Assembly: GCA_029264655.1 (NCBI GenBank)
Contig: JARHZY010000163.1
Span: 1-40,786 of the forward strand
Direction of reading: 5' to 3'
Source of the DNA: Helicobacter sp.
GTDB lineage: Bacteria; Campylobacterota; Campylobacteria; Campylobacterales; Helicobacteraceae
Length of the DNA stretch: 40,786 bases
Shown: in pieces, positions 27,198 to 36,344 of the stretch
Numbering within the stretch: the first letter of the stretch is position 1
How the letters are laid out: the number at the start of each line of letters is the position of its first letter
The notes under the pieces: model-generated
What the model was told of the DNA's origin: nothing
The model's database searches: none
The model's input: the letters and a program-made list of their open reading frames with translations, nothing else
Program-made: the position numbers and the translations under genes

Positions 27198-27203
27198 ATT
27201 ATA
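27198..27203 (-). promoter_or_regulatory. Candidate -10 box of ccoG
   Basis: On the minus strand the sequence reads TATGTATAAT, giving a TATAAT about 60 bases before the ccoG ATG. Inverted repeats lie on both sides of it. Confidence 0.45.
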
Positions 27204-27206
27204 CAT

Positions 27207-27233
27207 ACTTTAATGTTAAAATTACATTAAAGT
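27207..27233. promoter_or_regulatory. Inverted repeat 2 upstream of ccoG, candidate operator
   Basis: ACTTTAATGT (27207-27216) and ACATTAAAGT (27224-27233) form a perfect 10-bp inverted repeat with a 7-base spacer, where the ccoG spacer and -35 region would be. A further single half-site ACTTTAAT is at 27247-27254, on the ABC-F side. Confidence 0.5.
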
Positions 27234-27281
27234 GTTAGATTTTGCAACTTTAATAAAGAAATAGTGTCGAAAGGAAATATT

Positions 27282-28889
27282 ATGTTACAGGCAGTGAATG
27301 TGAGCATGCGGTATGCAACAAAAACATTATTTGAAAATATAAATATAAAACTTGATAAAGGCAAGAGGTATGGACTAATTGGAGCAAATGGTGCAGGCAA
27401 ATCAACATTTCTTAAGATTCTAAGTGGTGAGATAGAAGCAAGTGGTGGTGATATTGCATTAAATAATGATTTGCGTCTTGGTGTGCTTAGCCAAAATCAA
27501 TATGCTTTTGAAGATTTAAGTCTTAAAGATGCTGTGCTTATTGGGAATAAAAGGCTTTATGACGCAATAAAAGAAAAAGAAAATTTATATGCAAATGCAG
27601 ATTTAAACGATGAGCAAGTTAATATGCGTTTAAGCGAACTTGAAATGATTTGTGTTGAAGAAGATCCTATGTATGAATGTGAAGTCGTTATTGAAAAAAT
27701 CTTAGAAGACTTGGGCTTTAAGGCAGACATACATAATGAGCTTATGAAAACCTTGACAGGTGGAGATAAATTTAAAATTTTATTAGCACAGGTTTTATTT
27801 CCAAAACCTGATATTTTATTGCTTGATGAACCAACAAATAACCTTGATTTAAGTGCCATTGCATGGCTTGAAGATAATCTAAGGCGGCATGATGGAACAT
27901 TGGTGGTTATTAGCCATGATAGGCATTTTCTTAATGCTGTTTGCACGCATATTTTGGATCTTGACTTCAAAACTTTGCGTGAATTTAGTGGTAATTATGA
28001 TGATTGGTATATTGCAAGCACACTTATTGCAAAACAACAAGAAATGGAACGCAATAAAAAACTCAAAGAAAAAGCAGAATTAGAAGATTTTATAAGACGT
28101 TTTGGTGCAAATGCAAGTAAAGCAAAACAAGCTACATCAAGACAAAAGCAACTTGATAAACTCAATGTTGAAACACTGCAAATATCAAGCCGTAGAGATC
28201 CAAGCATAGCATTTAAAATAAAAAGAAATATTGGCAATGAAGTTTTACAAGTTGAAAATCTTAATCATGCCTATGGGGATTTAGTTATTTTTCAGAATCT
28301 AAATCTTCATGTTTTACCTGGAGATAAAATTGCATTAATCGGTGCAAATGGTGTTGGCAAAACAACATTATGCAAGATTCTAGCCGAGCAGTTACAACAA
28401 GATAGCGGTGTGGTAAAATGGGGGACAACGATTGAAATGGGGTATTTTCCGCAAGATACAAGTGAAATTATTAAGGGTGAGGAAACATTGTATGAATGGT
28501 TGCGTGCATTTGATAAAAGTGTAGATTCTAATGAAGTTAGAACATCGCTTGGACGCATGCTTTTTAGTGGTGAAGAACAAGAAAAGAGTGTTAATGCCTT
28601 AAGTGGTGGTGAAAAACACAGAATCATGCTTTCAAAACTTATGCTTGCAAAAAGTAATTTTTTACTCCTAGATGAGCCAACCAACCATCTTGATTTAGAA
28701 GCTATTATTGCTTTAGGTGAAGCACTCTATAATTATGCAGGTGGTGTAATTTGTGTAAGCCATGATAGAGAACTTATTGGAGCTTATGCTAATAGAATTA
28801 TAGAGCTTGTTGTTGATTCTAAAAGTAATAGCAGGCATATAATTGACTTTCGTGGTAGTTATGAAGAATATTTAGAAACTAAAGTATAA
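27282..28889 (+). CDS. ABC-F family ATPase (YbiT-like)
   Basis: This soluble protein has two ABC domains and no membrane segment. ABC-F proteins act on the ribosome as translation factors or in resistance. Domain 1 has GANGAGKST (Walker A), LTGGDK (signature) and DILLLDEPTNNLD. Domain 2 has GANGVGKTT, LSGGEK and FLLLDEPTNHLD. The charged linker between them (about residues 240-310, with FRRFGANASKAKQATSRQKQL-like sequence) is the ABC-F P-site tRNA interaction motif. The short arm and the REFSGNYDDWY segment fit the YbiT group. ATG at 27282 is chosen because AAAGGA lies directly before it; a GTG six codons earlier has no site. Length is 535. It is divergent from ccoG. Confidence 0.93.
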   Translation: MLQAVNVSMRYATKTLFENINIKLDKGKRYGLIGANGAGKSTFLKILSGEIEASGGDIALNNDLRLGVLSQNQYAFEDLSLKDAVLIGNKRLYDAIKEKENLYANADLNDEQVNMRLSELEMICVEEDPMYECEVVIEKILEDLGFKADIHNELMKTLTGGDKFKILLAQVLFPKPDILLLDEPTNNLDLSAIAWLEDNLRRHDGTLVVISHDRHFLNAVCTHILDLDFKTLREFSGNYDDWYIASTLIAKQQEMERNKKLKEKAELEDFIRRFGANASKAKQATSRQKQLDKLNVETLQISSRRDPSIAFKIKRNIGNEVLQVENLNHAYGDLVIFQNLNLHVLPGDKIALIGANGVGKTTLCKILAEQLQQDSGVVKWGTTIEMGYFPQDTSEIIKGEETLYEWLRAFDKSVDSNEVRTSLGRMLFSGEEQEKSVNALSGGEKHRIMLSKLMLAKSNFLLLDEPTNHLDLEAIIALGEALYNYAGGVICVSHDRELIGAYANRIIELVVDSKSNSRHIIDFRGSYEEYLETKV

Positions 28890-29936
28890 TGAATAATCCA
28901 CCAATAACTCATATTGAAAAGTTGAGTGATCCCTTGTAACATTCAAGGTTACCATGAAATAGATAAAATACTTTAGCTATACAAAAAACACATTACATTT
29001 ATATAAATATTTTATTTGCATAAAATAAATCTAAAAATAAGAAATATTGAGTGTAATGAAAGATAAATTGCTTTATATTTCTACCTAAACTATATAAAGA
29101 AAATCAAATGATATATCGCTATCGTATATCATTTTAAAAAATATTTGTTCTAACATATAATTTTTCAGTAAGTTTTAATTTGTTATAGCTTATAGCACAT
29201 AACATTTGCAAGTATTATAACAAAACTAAAAATAAAAACATAAATATAATAAAAATCTTAAAAGATTGAGTTTGAATTTTACACTAAGTTGTATAATATT
29301 TGGAGTTACTGCAAAAGTATGTATGTTAGTGTTGGCAGATTCCATAACCATATAAATGCCTTATGCAATAAATACAAATATACTAATAGTGTTATTCATT
29401 TTGTGCAAATGGCTTATACTGCATGATTTTATTATTACGATGAACTTATGTAATGGGTTTATTTGCTGTCAATATTGCAATGTAAATCGCCTTGTATTAA
29501 CTTAATTGTTGGTGCTGATTGGATATATTCAAGCATAATGTAGTAGGGATTTAATCTATTTTTGGAGCTAAGATTGGTGGAAAATGAGCATATTCTACAA
29601 TGCTTAATATAGCTATTAAAAATATGTTTATTTATGTAAAAATTTTGGCAAATAAGCATAAATTACATAGTATTTCATCAATATACTTAACACATGATTG
29701 TAGTATATTAATAAATTACTAGCATATATACCATGATATTCAAAAAAAACTAAATGTTATATATATTTTTTATCGTAAAGTATTATTGCATATTGAATGG
29801 TAAAATAATTTTTGATAACAAATAGATAAAATTTCATATTTTATGGTATTTATTTTTATTGTTTAAAAAAAAATTATAAAAACATATTACAATAGTTGCA
29901 TTTTTAATTAAAATTCTTATTAAGGAGTTTGGAAAT
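28890..29936. other. Long AT-rich intergenic stretch between ABC-F and htrA
   Basis: There are about 1.05 kb without a convincing gene. Two small hairpins, ACTCA/TGAGT (28907-28927) and CCTTG/CAAGG (28932-28948), follow the ABC-F stop and may end its transcript. A 66-codon minus-strand frame (29459-29659) has no ribosome site and no family I recognise; it might be a gene remnant. The htrA promoter should lie near 29870-29910. Confidence 0.5.
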
Positions 29937-31394
29937 ATGAAAAATACAAGTTGTCATACATTGATAAAAGTATTTGCGATATTGCCATTAAGTTTATGCT
30001 TAAGCCATGCATTTAATGTAACAGATGCACCATCTTTTACACGTTCTACCCCATCTAGTAATCCAAATGTTGTGTTTTCTTACCATGATGCTATTAAAAA
30101 TGCAACAAAAGCAGTTGTTAATATTACAACAGAAAGAAAAATTGGTGGTGGTGATTCGCCCTTTAATGATCCCTTTTTTCAACAATTTTTTGGAGATATG
30201 ATGCCCCAAGACAGATTGCAAGGAGGTATTGGCTCTGGTGTTATTATTACAAGTAATGGCTATATTGTAACAAATAGCCATGTTATTAAAGGAGCTGATA
30301 AGATCCATGTAACATTACCCGGTGATACTAAAAAATATCCTGCAAAATTAATTGGCGAAGATTCACAAAGCGACATTGCGGTAATTAAAATAGAACGCAA
30401 TAATCTCCCTGTGCTCTCATTTGCTGAAAGTAGCCGTTATGCTGTTGGAGATATTGTGTTTGCCATTGGTAATCCTTTTGGTGTTGGTGAAAGTGTAACG
30501 CAGGGTATTATCTCTGCGTTAAATAAAAATGGTTTTGGTATCAGCAATTATGAAAATTTTATTCAAACCGATGCAAGCATTAATCCGGGTAATTCTGGGG
30601 GTGCACTTATTGATAGTAGAGGCGCATTTATTGGCATGAATACCGCTATTATTTCAAGGACTGGCGGTAATCATGGCATTGGTTTTGCTATTCCATCAGA
30701 AATGGTAAAAAATGTAGCCACTGAACTCATCAAAAGCGGTAAGGTAAGACGTGGTTTTCTTGGGATAAATATCAAAGACTTGGATTCTGAAATTGCAAAT
30801 ACTTATGGTGATGCACAAGGTGCGTTGGTTGTTGGCATGCAAGCAAATTCTCCTGCACAAAAAGCAGGTTTAGCTGTATGGGATTTAATCACAGCTGTAA
30901 ATGGTAAGCCTGTTAAAAGTGCTGCTGAACTGCGTAATCTTATTGGTTCTATACCTCCGCACCAAACCATTACACTCACCTTTTTACGCAATAGTATGAA
31001 GGGAAATGCACCAAGCCTTGAAACAAAGCAAATCAAACTTATACTTGCAGAACAACCACAAAGCAGTAATACCATATCAAGTAAAACTAATACAACAACG
31101 CCAAGTGGTGGCTCCTTTGATGGATTAAGTATTGAAAATCTAACAGGGCAGTTGCGTCAAGCATATCGTGTGCCTAGTGATATTAATGGGGCACTTGTAA
31201 GCGATGTGCAACGCAATTCAAAAGCACAAGAACTTGGATTCCAAAAAGGTGATATTATTTCGCAAGTAGAAAATATGGCAATTAAGAATGCAACTGATTT
31301 TCAGAATGCTATTAGAGCGTATAACGGAAAACCAAAACGCATACTTATTTACAATATCGTAAGCAATGAGGTAAAAACTATTATTGCACCCTAA
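29937..31394 (+). CDS. htrA: Serine protease HtrA (DegP family), periplasmic/secreted
   Basis: This trypsin-like protease/chaperone has two PDZ domains. In H. pylori and C. jejuni HtrA folds or degrades envelope proteins under stress, is also exported, and cleaves E-cadherin. A Sec signal peptide (residues 1-25, ending CLSHA) is followed by the protease domain. The catalytic triad is His 115 (TNSHVIKGAD), Asp 146 (SDIAVIKI) and Ser 220 (NPGNSGGALID). PDZ1 runs from about 265 (RRGFLGI) and PDZ2 from about 395 (LTGQLRQAYRVP). Length 485 is usual. An AAGGAG site precedes the ATG. rpoD follows, probably with its own promoter. Confidence 0.97.
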   Translation: MKNTSCHTLIKVFAILPLSLCLSHAFNVTDAPSFTRSTPSSNPNVVFSYHDAIKNATKAVVNITTERKIGGGDSPFNDPFFQQFFGDMMPQDRLQGGIGSGVIITSNGYIVTNSHVIKGADKIHVTLPGDTKKYPAKLIGEDSQSDIAVIKIERNNLPVLSFAESSRYAVGDIVFAIGNPFGVGESVTQGIISALNKNGFGISNYENFIQTDASINPGNSGGALIDSRGAFIGMNTAIISRTGGNHGIGFAIPSEMVKNVATELIKSGKVRRGFLGINIKDLDSEIANTYGDAQGALVVGMQANSPAQKAGLAVWDLITAVNGKPVKSAAELRNLIGSIPPHQTITLTFLRNSMKGNAPSLETKQIKLILAEQPQSSNTISSKTNTTTPSGGSFDGLSIENLTGQLRQAYRVPSDINGALVSDVQRNSKAQELGFQKGDIISQVENMAIKNATDFQNAIRAYNGKPKRILIYNIVSNEVKTIIAP

Positions 31395-31468
31395 ATAATA
31401 ATTTTGTATTCTGTATTACATATCATATTATGCAGTATTTTGTTAATATTATATTTGTTTTCTGCCGA

Positions 31469-31497
31469 TATAATTAAGGATTTTAGTATCCTAATTA
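31469..31497 (+). promoter_or_regulatory. Candidate rpoD promoter overlapped by an inverted repeat
   Basis: TATAAT (31469-31474) is followed by an inverted repeat: TAATTAAGGAT (31471-31481) pairs with ATCCTAATTA (31488-31497), 10 bp with one bulged A. The repeat would cover part of the -10 and the start site, and ends 5 bases before the rpoD ribosome site. Confidence 0.45.
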
Positions 31498-31513
31498 TTA
31501 TAAGGAGTAAAAA

Positions 31514-33397
31514 ATGGCAGCAAGCAAACTTAACGAGCAACTTGAGCATTTATTTAAACATACAAAGGAAAATTATATTTCCTATGAAATGATTGCACAA
31601 ACAATCGATACGGAACCTAGTATGGCAGTCATACAAAAGATTAAATCTCTTTGCAAAACGCACAAAAAGCAACTCATTAGTTCATCTGAAATGGCGAAAA
31701 ATCTCAATGAACAAGATAAAATTAAAGCAGACCGCATTAAACAAAAAAATATCGAGGAATCATTAAGCGAAGAATTTGATTTTCAGCGCGAACGTGAATT
31801 GCTTGAGTGGAGTAGAAGTGATAGCCCAGTGCGTATGTATTTACGTGAAATGGGGCAAATACCCCTACTAAGCAAAGAAGAAGAAATCAATCTAAGTAAA
31901 GATATGGAAAAAGGCGAAGATATTATTATTGATGCGATATGTTCTGTGCCTTATTTGATTGATTTTATTTATGATTATAAAGAAGCTCTTATTAATAGAG
32001 AGAGACGCGTAAAAGAACTCTTTAAAAGCTTTGATGACCCACAAAGTGATGATGATTCTGATGATATTGAATTTGATGAATTAGACGAGGATTTTGATGA
32101 AGAAAATAAACCAAAAACGCGTAAAAACACAAAAGCAGATGAAGTGCGTATTGAAAAAGTGCTTGAAAGTTTTCAGGCATTAAATGATGCAAAAAATGAT
32201 TGGCTTCATATTCTTCAGGAAGACAATGAATTAGAGGCTAAAGGTGTTGTGCGAACCGGAGATGAAGCACTCTTGCACACACTTATGCTTGCTCATAAAA
32301 AACATATTTTAAAACAACGACTTCTTAGTTTGGGACCAACAAGCAAACTTATTAATGAGCTTACAAAAGCTATGGAAAATAGTCTAAAAAATGATGATGG
32401 CTTTGAGCGGGAGTTAAAGAGATTGGAATATAGGCTTAATCTTTTTAATGATACATTGCGTGAAAATCATCAGCAATTATTGCAAAACATTACAAATATG
32501 ACACGTGAGGAAATTGCAGCACAAGTGCCAGAAAATACAATGGTTGGCACATATGTTGAATTGCAAAAACTATACCGAACGCGTGAAGCAAGCCAAAGTG
32601 GTTTTAATCTTGAATCAGAAAAACTCAAAGAAATTTTAGAGCAAATTAAACGCGGTAAAAGAATCTCTGATACTGCAAAAACAAAAATGAGCAGAAGTAA
32701 CTTGCGACTTGTTGTTAGCATTGCAAAACGTTATACAAACAGAGGATTACCTTTTTTAGATTTGATACAAGAGGGTAATATCGGGCTTATGAAAGCTGTT
32801 GATAAATTCGAATACCGCAAACAATATAAATTTTCCACTTATGCTACTTGGTGGATAAAACAAGCAATTAGTAGAGCCATAGCGGACCAAGCACGCACTA
32901 TTCGTATCCCAATCCATATGATTGATACAATTAACAAGATTAAAAATCTAATGCGTAAGCATGCACAAGAAAAAGGTGAAGAACTCGACGTGGAATCAAT
33001 TGCAAATCAAGTTGGGTTAAGTGTTGATAAAGTAAAAAATGTTATTAAAATCACAAAAGAACCAATTAGCCTTGAAGCACCAATTGGTAATGATGATGAT
33101 GGAAAATTTGGTGATTTTGTTGAAGATAAAAGCACAATAAGTTCAATGGATGCTATGCTGAAAGAAGATTTACGCCATCAGATTGACAATGTCCTTGACC
33201 AACTTAATGAACGCGAAAAAGCTGTTATTAAAATGCGTTTTGGCTTACTTGAGGATGAGAGTGATAGAACATTAGAAGAAATTGGTAAGGCACTCAATGT
33301 TACAAGGGAACGTGTGCGTCAAATTGAATCAAGTGCAATTAAAAAGCTAAAGCACCCAAGAATAGGCAGACAACTGCGACAATATCTAGGTGGTTAA
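31514..33397 (+). CDS. rpoD: RNA polymerase primary sigma factor RpoD (sigma-80)
   Basis: This is the housekeeping sigma factor. Region 1.1 lies at the N-terminus. Region 1.2 is SPVRMYLREMGQIPLLSKEEE (about residues 105-125). A long acidic non-conserved insert (about 170-215, DDDSDDIEFDELDED) follows. Region 2 holds the SNLRLVVSIAKRYTNRGLPFLDLIQEGNIGL stretch and the melting segment FSTYATWWIKQAISRAI. Region 3 is ARTIRIPIHMIDTINK. Region 4.2 is TLEEIGKALNVTRERVRQIE, which contacts the -35. The Helicobacter factor is known to lean little on -35 elements. AAGGAG precedes the ATG. A hairpin terminator follows. Confidence 0.98.
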   Translation: MAASKLNEQLEHLFKHTKENYISYEMIAQTIDTEPSMAVIQKIKSLCKTHKKQLISSSEMAKNLNEQDKIKADRIKQKNIEESLSEEFDFQRERELLEWSRSDSPVRMYLREMGQIPLLSKEEEINLSKDMEKGEDIIIDAICSVPYLIDFIYDYKEALINRERRVKELFKSFDDPQSDDDSDDIEFDELDEDFDEENKPKTRKNTKADEVRIEKVLESFQALNDAKNDWLHILQEDNELEAKGVVRTGDEALLHTLMLAHKKHILKQRLLSLGPTSKLINELTKAMENSLKNDDGFERELKRLEYRLNLFNDTLRENHQQLLQNITNMTREEIAAQVPENTMVGTYVELQKLYRTREASQSGFNLESEKLKEILEQIKRGKRISDTAKTKMSRSNLRLVVSIAKRYTNRGLPFLDLIQEGNIGLMKAVDKFEYRKQYKFSTYATWWIKQAISRAIADQARTIRIPIHMIDTINKIKNLMRKHAQEKGEELDVESIANQVGLSVDKVKNVIKITKEPISLEAPIGNDDDGKFGDFVEDKSTISSMDAMLKEDLRHQIDNVLDQLNEREKAVIKMRFGLLEDESDRTLEEIGKALNVTRERVRQIESSAIKKLKHPRIGRQLRQYLGG

Positions 33398-33415
33398 ATC
33401 TAATATATACTTTGC

Positions 33416-33450
33416 AATCATAATAAAAGAATAAAGCTTTTTTTATGATT
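33416..33450 (+). terminator. Hairpin terminator after rpoD
   Basis: Arms AATCATAATAAAAG (33416-33429) and CTTTTTTTATGATT (33437-33450) pair over 14 positions with one mismatch and a 7-nt loop, 18 bases after the rpoD stop. The T run lies inside the second arm. Confidence 0.55.
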
Positions 33451-33576
33451 CTTATACCCAAAAAACACATATAACAATGGAGCAATAAATCTCTTTTTTA
33501 CTTTGATATACTAAACGTTATGCACCTAAATAAAACAATAAAACATTACTACTATTAACTTTCTAATTAATAAAAG

Positions 33577-33587
33577 TATGCTAAAAT
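33577..33587 (+). promoter_or_regulatory. Candidate extended -10 for the hypothetical-murE pair
   Basis: The sequence TATGCTAAAAT contains a TGn-TAAAAT extended -10 about 47 bases before the ATG at 33634, after the rpoD terminator. Confidence 0.4.
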
Positions 33588-33633
33588 AAATTAGTTGAGG
33601 TATTTATTTTTGAATACATACAAAAGGATTAAT

Positions 33634-34281
33634 ATGCAAACTATCCAATTCCAACAAACAAATATTATGACAAAAAAACTTTTACAAAAAAAAGGTGCTA
33701 AAGCATTATTGAGTAGTAATTTTCAAAGTGCATTTTATCTTTTTGAGAGTGCATTTTGGCTTGATACTAATGACTTAGATTCTAAAATTGGACTTTATCT
33801 TGCAGATATGGGTATGGATTTTGGACAAGAGGCAGTTGGTATTTATGAATTTTATCAAAGTATTCTTGCATCTGAAAAACGTTCAAACAAATACCGAGTC
33901 CAACGCATGATACTTTCACTTATTGAAGCATTTGATAATAAAACACATAAACTTTCAAAAGCTATGCAACATAGTAAAAATGTAGCTATGGAGAGCTATG
34001 ATGCTATTAATTATGCTGATATTAAGGTTATGTTAAAAACTAAAGGTTTTAAAGAAATATATAGTGGGTTACCCGTTAATACTAAACTTGTGTTTGGGCA
34101 AAAAAGCGATTTTTATGAATTTCTATCACTATTGGTGCAACATGACTATATTGAAGCATTGTTACACTATATTGATGCATTGCCACGATATGATATAGAG
34201 CTTATCCCTTTAATTGAAGCAGCAAATAATAAATTATTAGCAAAAAGTAAAACCAAAAAAAGACAAAAAGTATCAAAATGA
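33634..34281 (+). CDS. Conserved-type hypothetical protein upstream of murE
   Basis: This 215-residue soluble, mostly helical protein has no signal peptide. Residues about 20-75 (KGAKALLSSNFQSAFYLFESAFWLDTNDLDSKIGLYLADMG) look like one or two tetratricopeptide-type helical hairpins. The C-terminus is Lys-rich (KSKTKKRQKVSK). The start is placed at 33634 because AAAGGATTAAT lies directly before it; the frame runs back to a TTG at 33595. Its stop overlaps the murE ATG by 4 bases (ATGA). H. pylori also has a hypothetical gene just before murE (HP1493), so this pairing looks conserved. Function is unknown; coupling suggests a link to wall synthesis, but that is inference. Confidence 0.75.
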   Translation: MQTIQFQQTNIMTKKLLQKKGAKALLSSNFQSAFYLFESAFWLDTNDLDSKIGLYLADMGMDFGQEAVGIYEFYQSILASEKRSNKYRVQRMILSLIEAFDNKTHKLSKAMQHSKNVAMESYDAINYADIKVMLKTKGFKEIYSGLPVNTKLVFGQKSDFYEFLSLLVQHDYIEALLHYIDALPRYDIELIPLIEAANNKLLAKSKTKKRQKVSK

Positions 34282-35684
34282 GAGTGCATATTACAGATGA
34301 TACGCGTAAGATTGGCATAGATTCTCTTTTTCTCAAAACACCACAAAATCAACATTTTATAGAATCTTTGCCATCACATACAAAGATTATCGAACGCGAT
34401 ATGCTACCGCATTATTTTAATACACAAATTAAACTTATTGGTATTACAGGCACAAATGGCAAAACAACAACTGCCGCAGCAATTTATTCTATTTTACTTG
34501 ATATGGGCTATAAAGTGGCATTGCTTGGCACACGTGGTATGTTTGTCAATGATATACAAAAAAAACCAAAAGGGCTTACTACTCCAAGTCTTTTAGAACT
34601 TTATGAAGATATAGATATGGCAACAACACTTGGTTGTGATTTTTTTGTTATGGAAGTAAGCTCACATGCAATTAAACAAGAGCGTATTTATGGTTTAGAT
34701 TTTTGTCTTAAAGTGCTTACAAATATTACAAGCGATCATCTTGACTATCATAAAACTTGGGAAGATTATTGCCATACAAAAATGCAATTTTTGCAAAGTG
34801 GCACATGCCCAAAAATTATTAATCTTGATGATAAAAGTGGGGCAAATATGCGTTTTTATTCTCATGTGCTTACTTATGGGATAGAATCTAAGGGGCATTT
34901 ATTTGTGAATGCATATGGCTTGCAAGATGGGATTTTTGCACAGATTGGCTTACGCATGCCAAAATCTAAAGATCGCATACCACAAACTAATACTGCAATG
35001 CAAGAATGCGTATTAGAATCTCCTTTATTTGGACTTTTCAATCTCTATAACCTGATGGCAGCAATATTAGCAACATATGCAATAACGCACAGCGATTTAC
35101 AAGTAATTTGTGAGCATATACAACATTTTGGTGGTGTCTCTGGACGCATGGAGATTGTAAGTAGTAATCCTTTAGTTATTGTTGATTTTGCCCATACAAC
35201 AGATGGTATGAAGCAAATATTTGAATCATTTAAAACACGAAACATAAGTGTTGTATTTGGTGCAGGGGGTGATAGAGATAGAAGCAAACGTGCAAAAATG
35301 GGTGCATGTGCAGCACTCTATGCAAAAAAAATATATATTACAAACGACAATCCCCGCAGTGAAGAGCCTCTAAGTATTGCACAAGAAATTGCATGTGGGG
35401 TATTAGCCAAGCATACAACCAATGCCGATGCAATGCAGCAAACAACACATACAACATTTAAGGAAAATATACCCTATATTTTTCAAGCTAAAGGTGCTAA
35501 TGGGAGTATGCAAATTATTCTTGATAGATTCCAAGCGTTACAGCATGCCCTGCATGAATTACCAAAAGATTGGGTGCTACTTGTGTTAGGTAAGGGCGAT
35601 GAATGCATGCAAATCTTTAAAGAACACGAAGTGTATTTTAGTGATAAAGAATGCGTGCAATCAATCTTAAATACAATCCATTAA
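34278..35684 (+). CDS. murE: UDP-MurNAc-tripeptide synthetase MurE (meso-DAP adding)
   Basis: This cytoplasmic Mur ligase adds meso-diaminopimelate to UDP-MurNAc-L-Ala-D-Glu. The ATP loop GTNGKTT is at residues 58-64. TTPSLLELY, MEVSSHAI, LTNITSDHLDYH, SGRMEIV, VDFAHTTDGMKQI and FGAGGDRDRSKRAKMG follow. DNPRSEEP near residue 355 is the motif typical of meso-DAP-specific enzymes. The N-terminal domain is short, as in Campylobacterota. Length is 468. The start overlaps the upstream gene by ATGA. Confidence 0.96.
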   Translation: MRVHITDDTRKIGIDSLFLKTPQNQHFIESLPSHTKIIERDMLPHYFNTQIKLIGITGTNGKTTTAAAIYSILLDMGYKVALLGTRGMFVNDIQKKPKGLTTPSLLELYEDIDMATTLGCDFFVMEVSSHAIKQERIYGLDFCLKVLTNITSDHLDYHKTWEDYCHTKMQFLQSGTCPKIINLDDKSGANMRFYSHVLTYGIESKGHLFVNAYGLQDGIFAQIGLRMPKSKDRIPQTNTAMQECVLESPLFGLFNLYNLMAAILATYAITHSDLQVICEHIQHFGGVSGRMEIVSSNPLVIVDFAHTTDGMKQIFESFKTRNISVVFGAGGDRDRSKRAKMGACAALYAKKIYITNDNPRSEEPLSIAQEIACGVLAKHTTNADAMQQTTHTTFKENIPYIFQAKGANGSMQIILDRFQALQHALHELPKDWVLLVLGKGDECMQIFKEHEVYFSDKECVQSILNTIH

Positions 35685-36344
35685 TGTAATATATAAAACA
35701 TAGAAATTACATGCTTATATAAAATATCTATAATCACATGAGTTATATTTATGCTTTTCTAACATGAGGTATAACAGCATACAGAAAGTACTCACAAACC
35801 AATAAGTTGTTATCCTATCTATAAGTTTAAAGTCAAAGTTTAGATGATTAGTATCAAAGATTACATAGAGTTGCTTAGTAAATATGCGAAAATATCATAT
35901 GTGTTATTTTATAGGATTATATAGATTAAAATTCTATAAAATTCACTATATGCCTTAATGTTTCATGATAAAGTTTAATTATATGAAAATATATAGTATG
36001 TTTATATCAAAAACAGCATAAAATATTTATATAAATTTATATTTTCTAATTAAATATGCTTTTTGCCAATATAAGAGTGATACTCCAATAATGTAGTTTG
36101 TATAATACATTTTTGAATTTAGTGCTTTGGCGTAATTTATAGCAATATAATTTTATCTATTTTAAAGAACTTGGATTTGTATCATTTAATTAACCAAATA
36201 AATATTATAAAAAGCTTACTAGATTAAAGTGTTGCTTAAAAAATATTTAATACCAATGTTTTATAATTATGGCTTACACTCCGCCATAAATTTATACATA
36301 AAATATCTTTTTAGTATTTTACTGCCGTATATAAATTTATTTCA
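35685..36344. other. Intergenic between convergent murE and the acidic protein gene
   Basis: About 660 AT-rich bases carry no gene that I can support. An ATGTAAT/ATTACAT inverted repeat (35684-35712) touches the murE stop, and a terminator-like hairpin for the opposite gene lies at 36267-36289. Nothing else stands out. Confidence 0.5.
36267..36289 (-). terminator. Hairpin after the acidic protein gene
   Basis: TTATGGC (36267-36273) and GCCATAA (36283-36289) form a 7-bp stem with a 9-nt loop, about 55 bases past the stop on the minus strand. There is no clear T tail. Confidence 0.4.

Noticed and set aside
28907..28948. Tandem small hairpins after the ABC-F stop as a non-coding RNA
   Set aside because: The stems are only 5 bp with no T run. 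They may help end the transcript, but such short repeats are common by chance.
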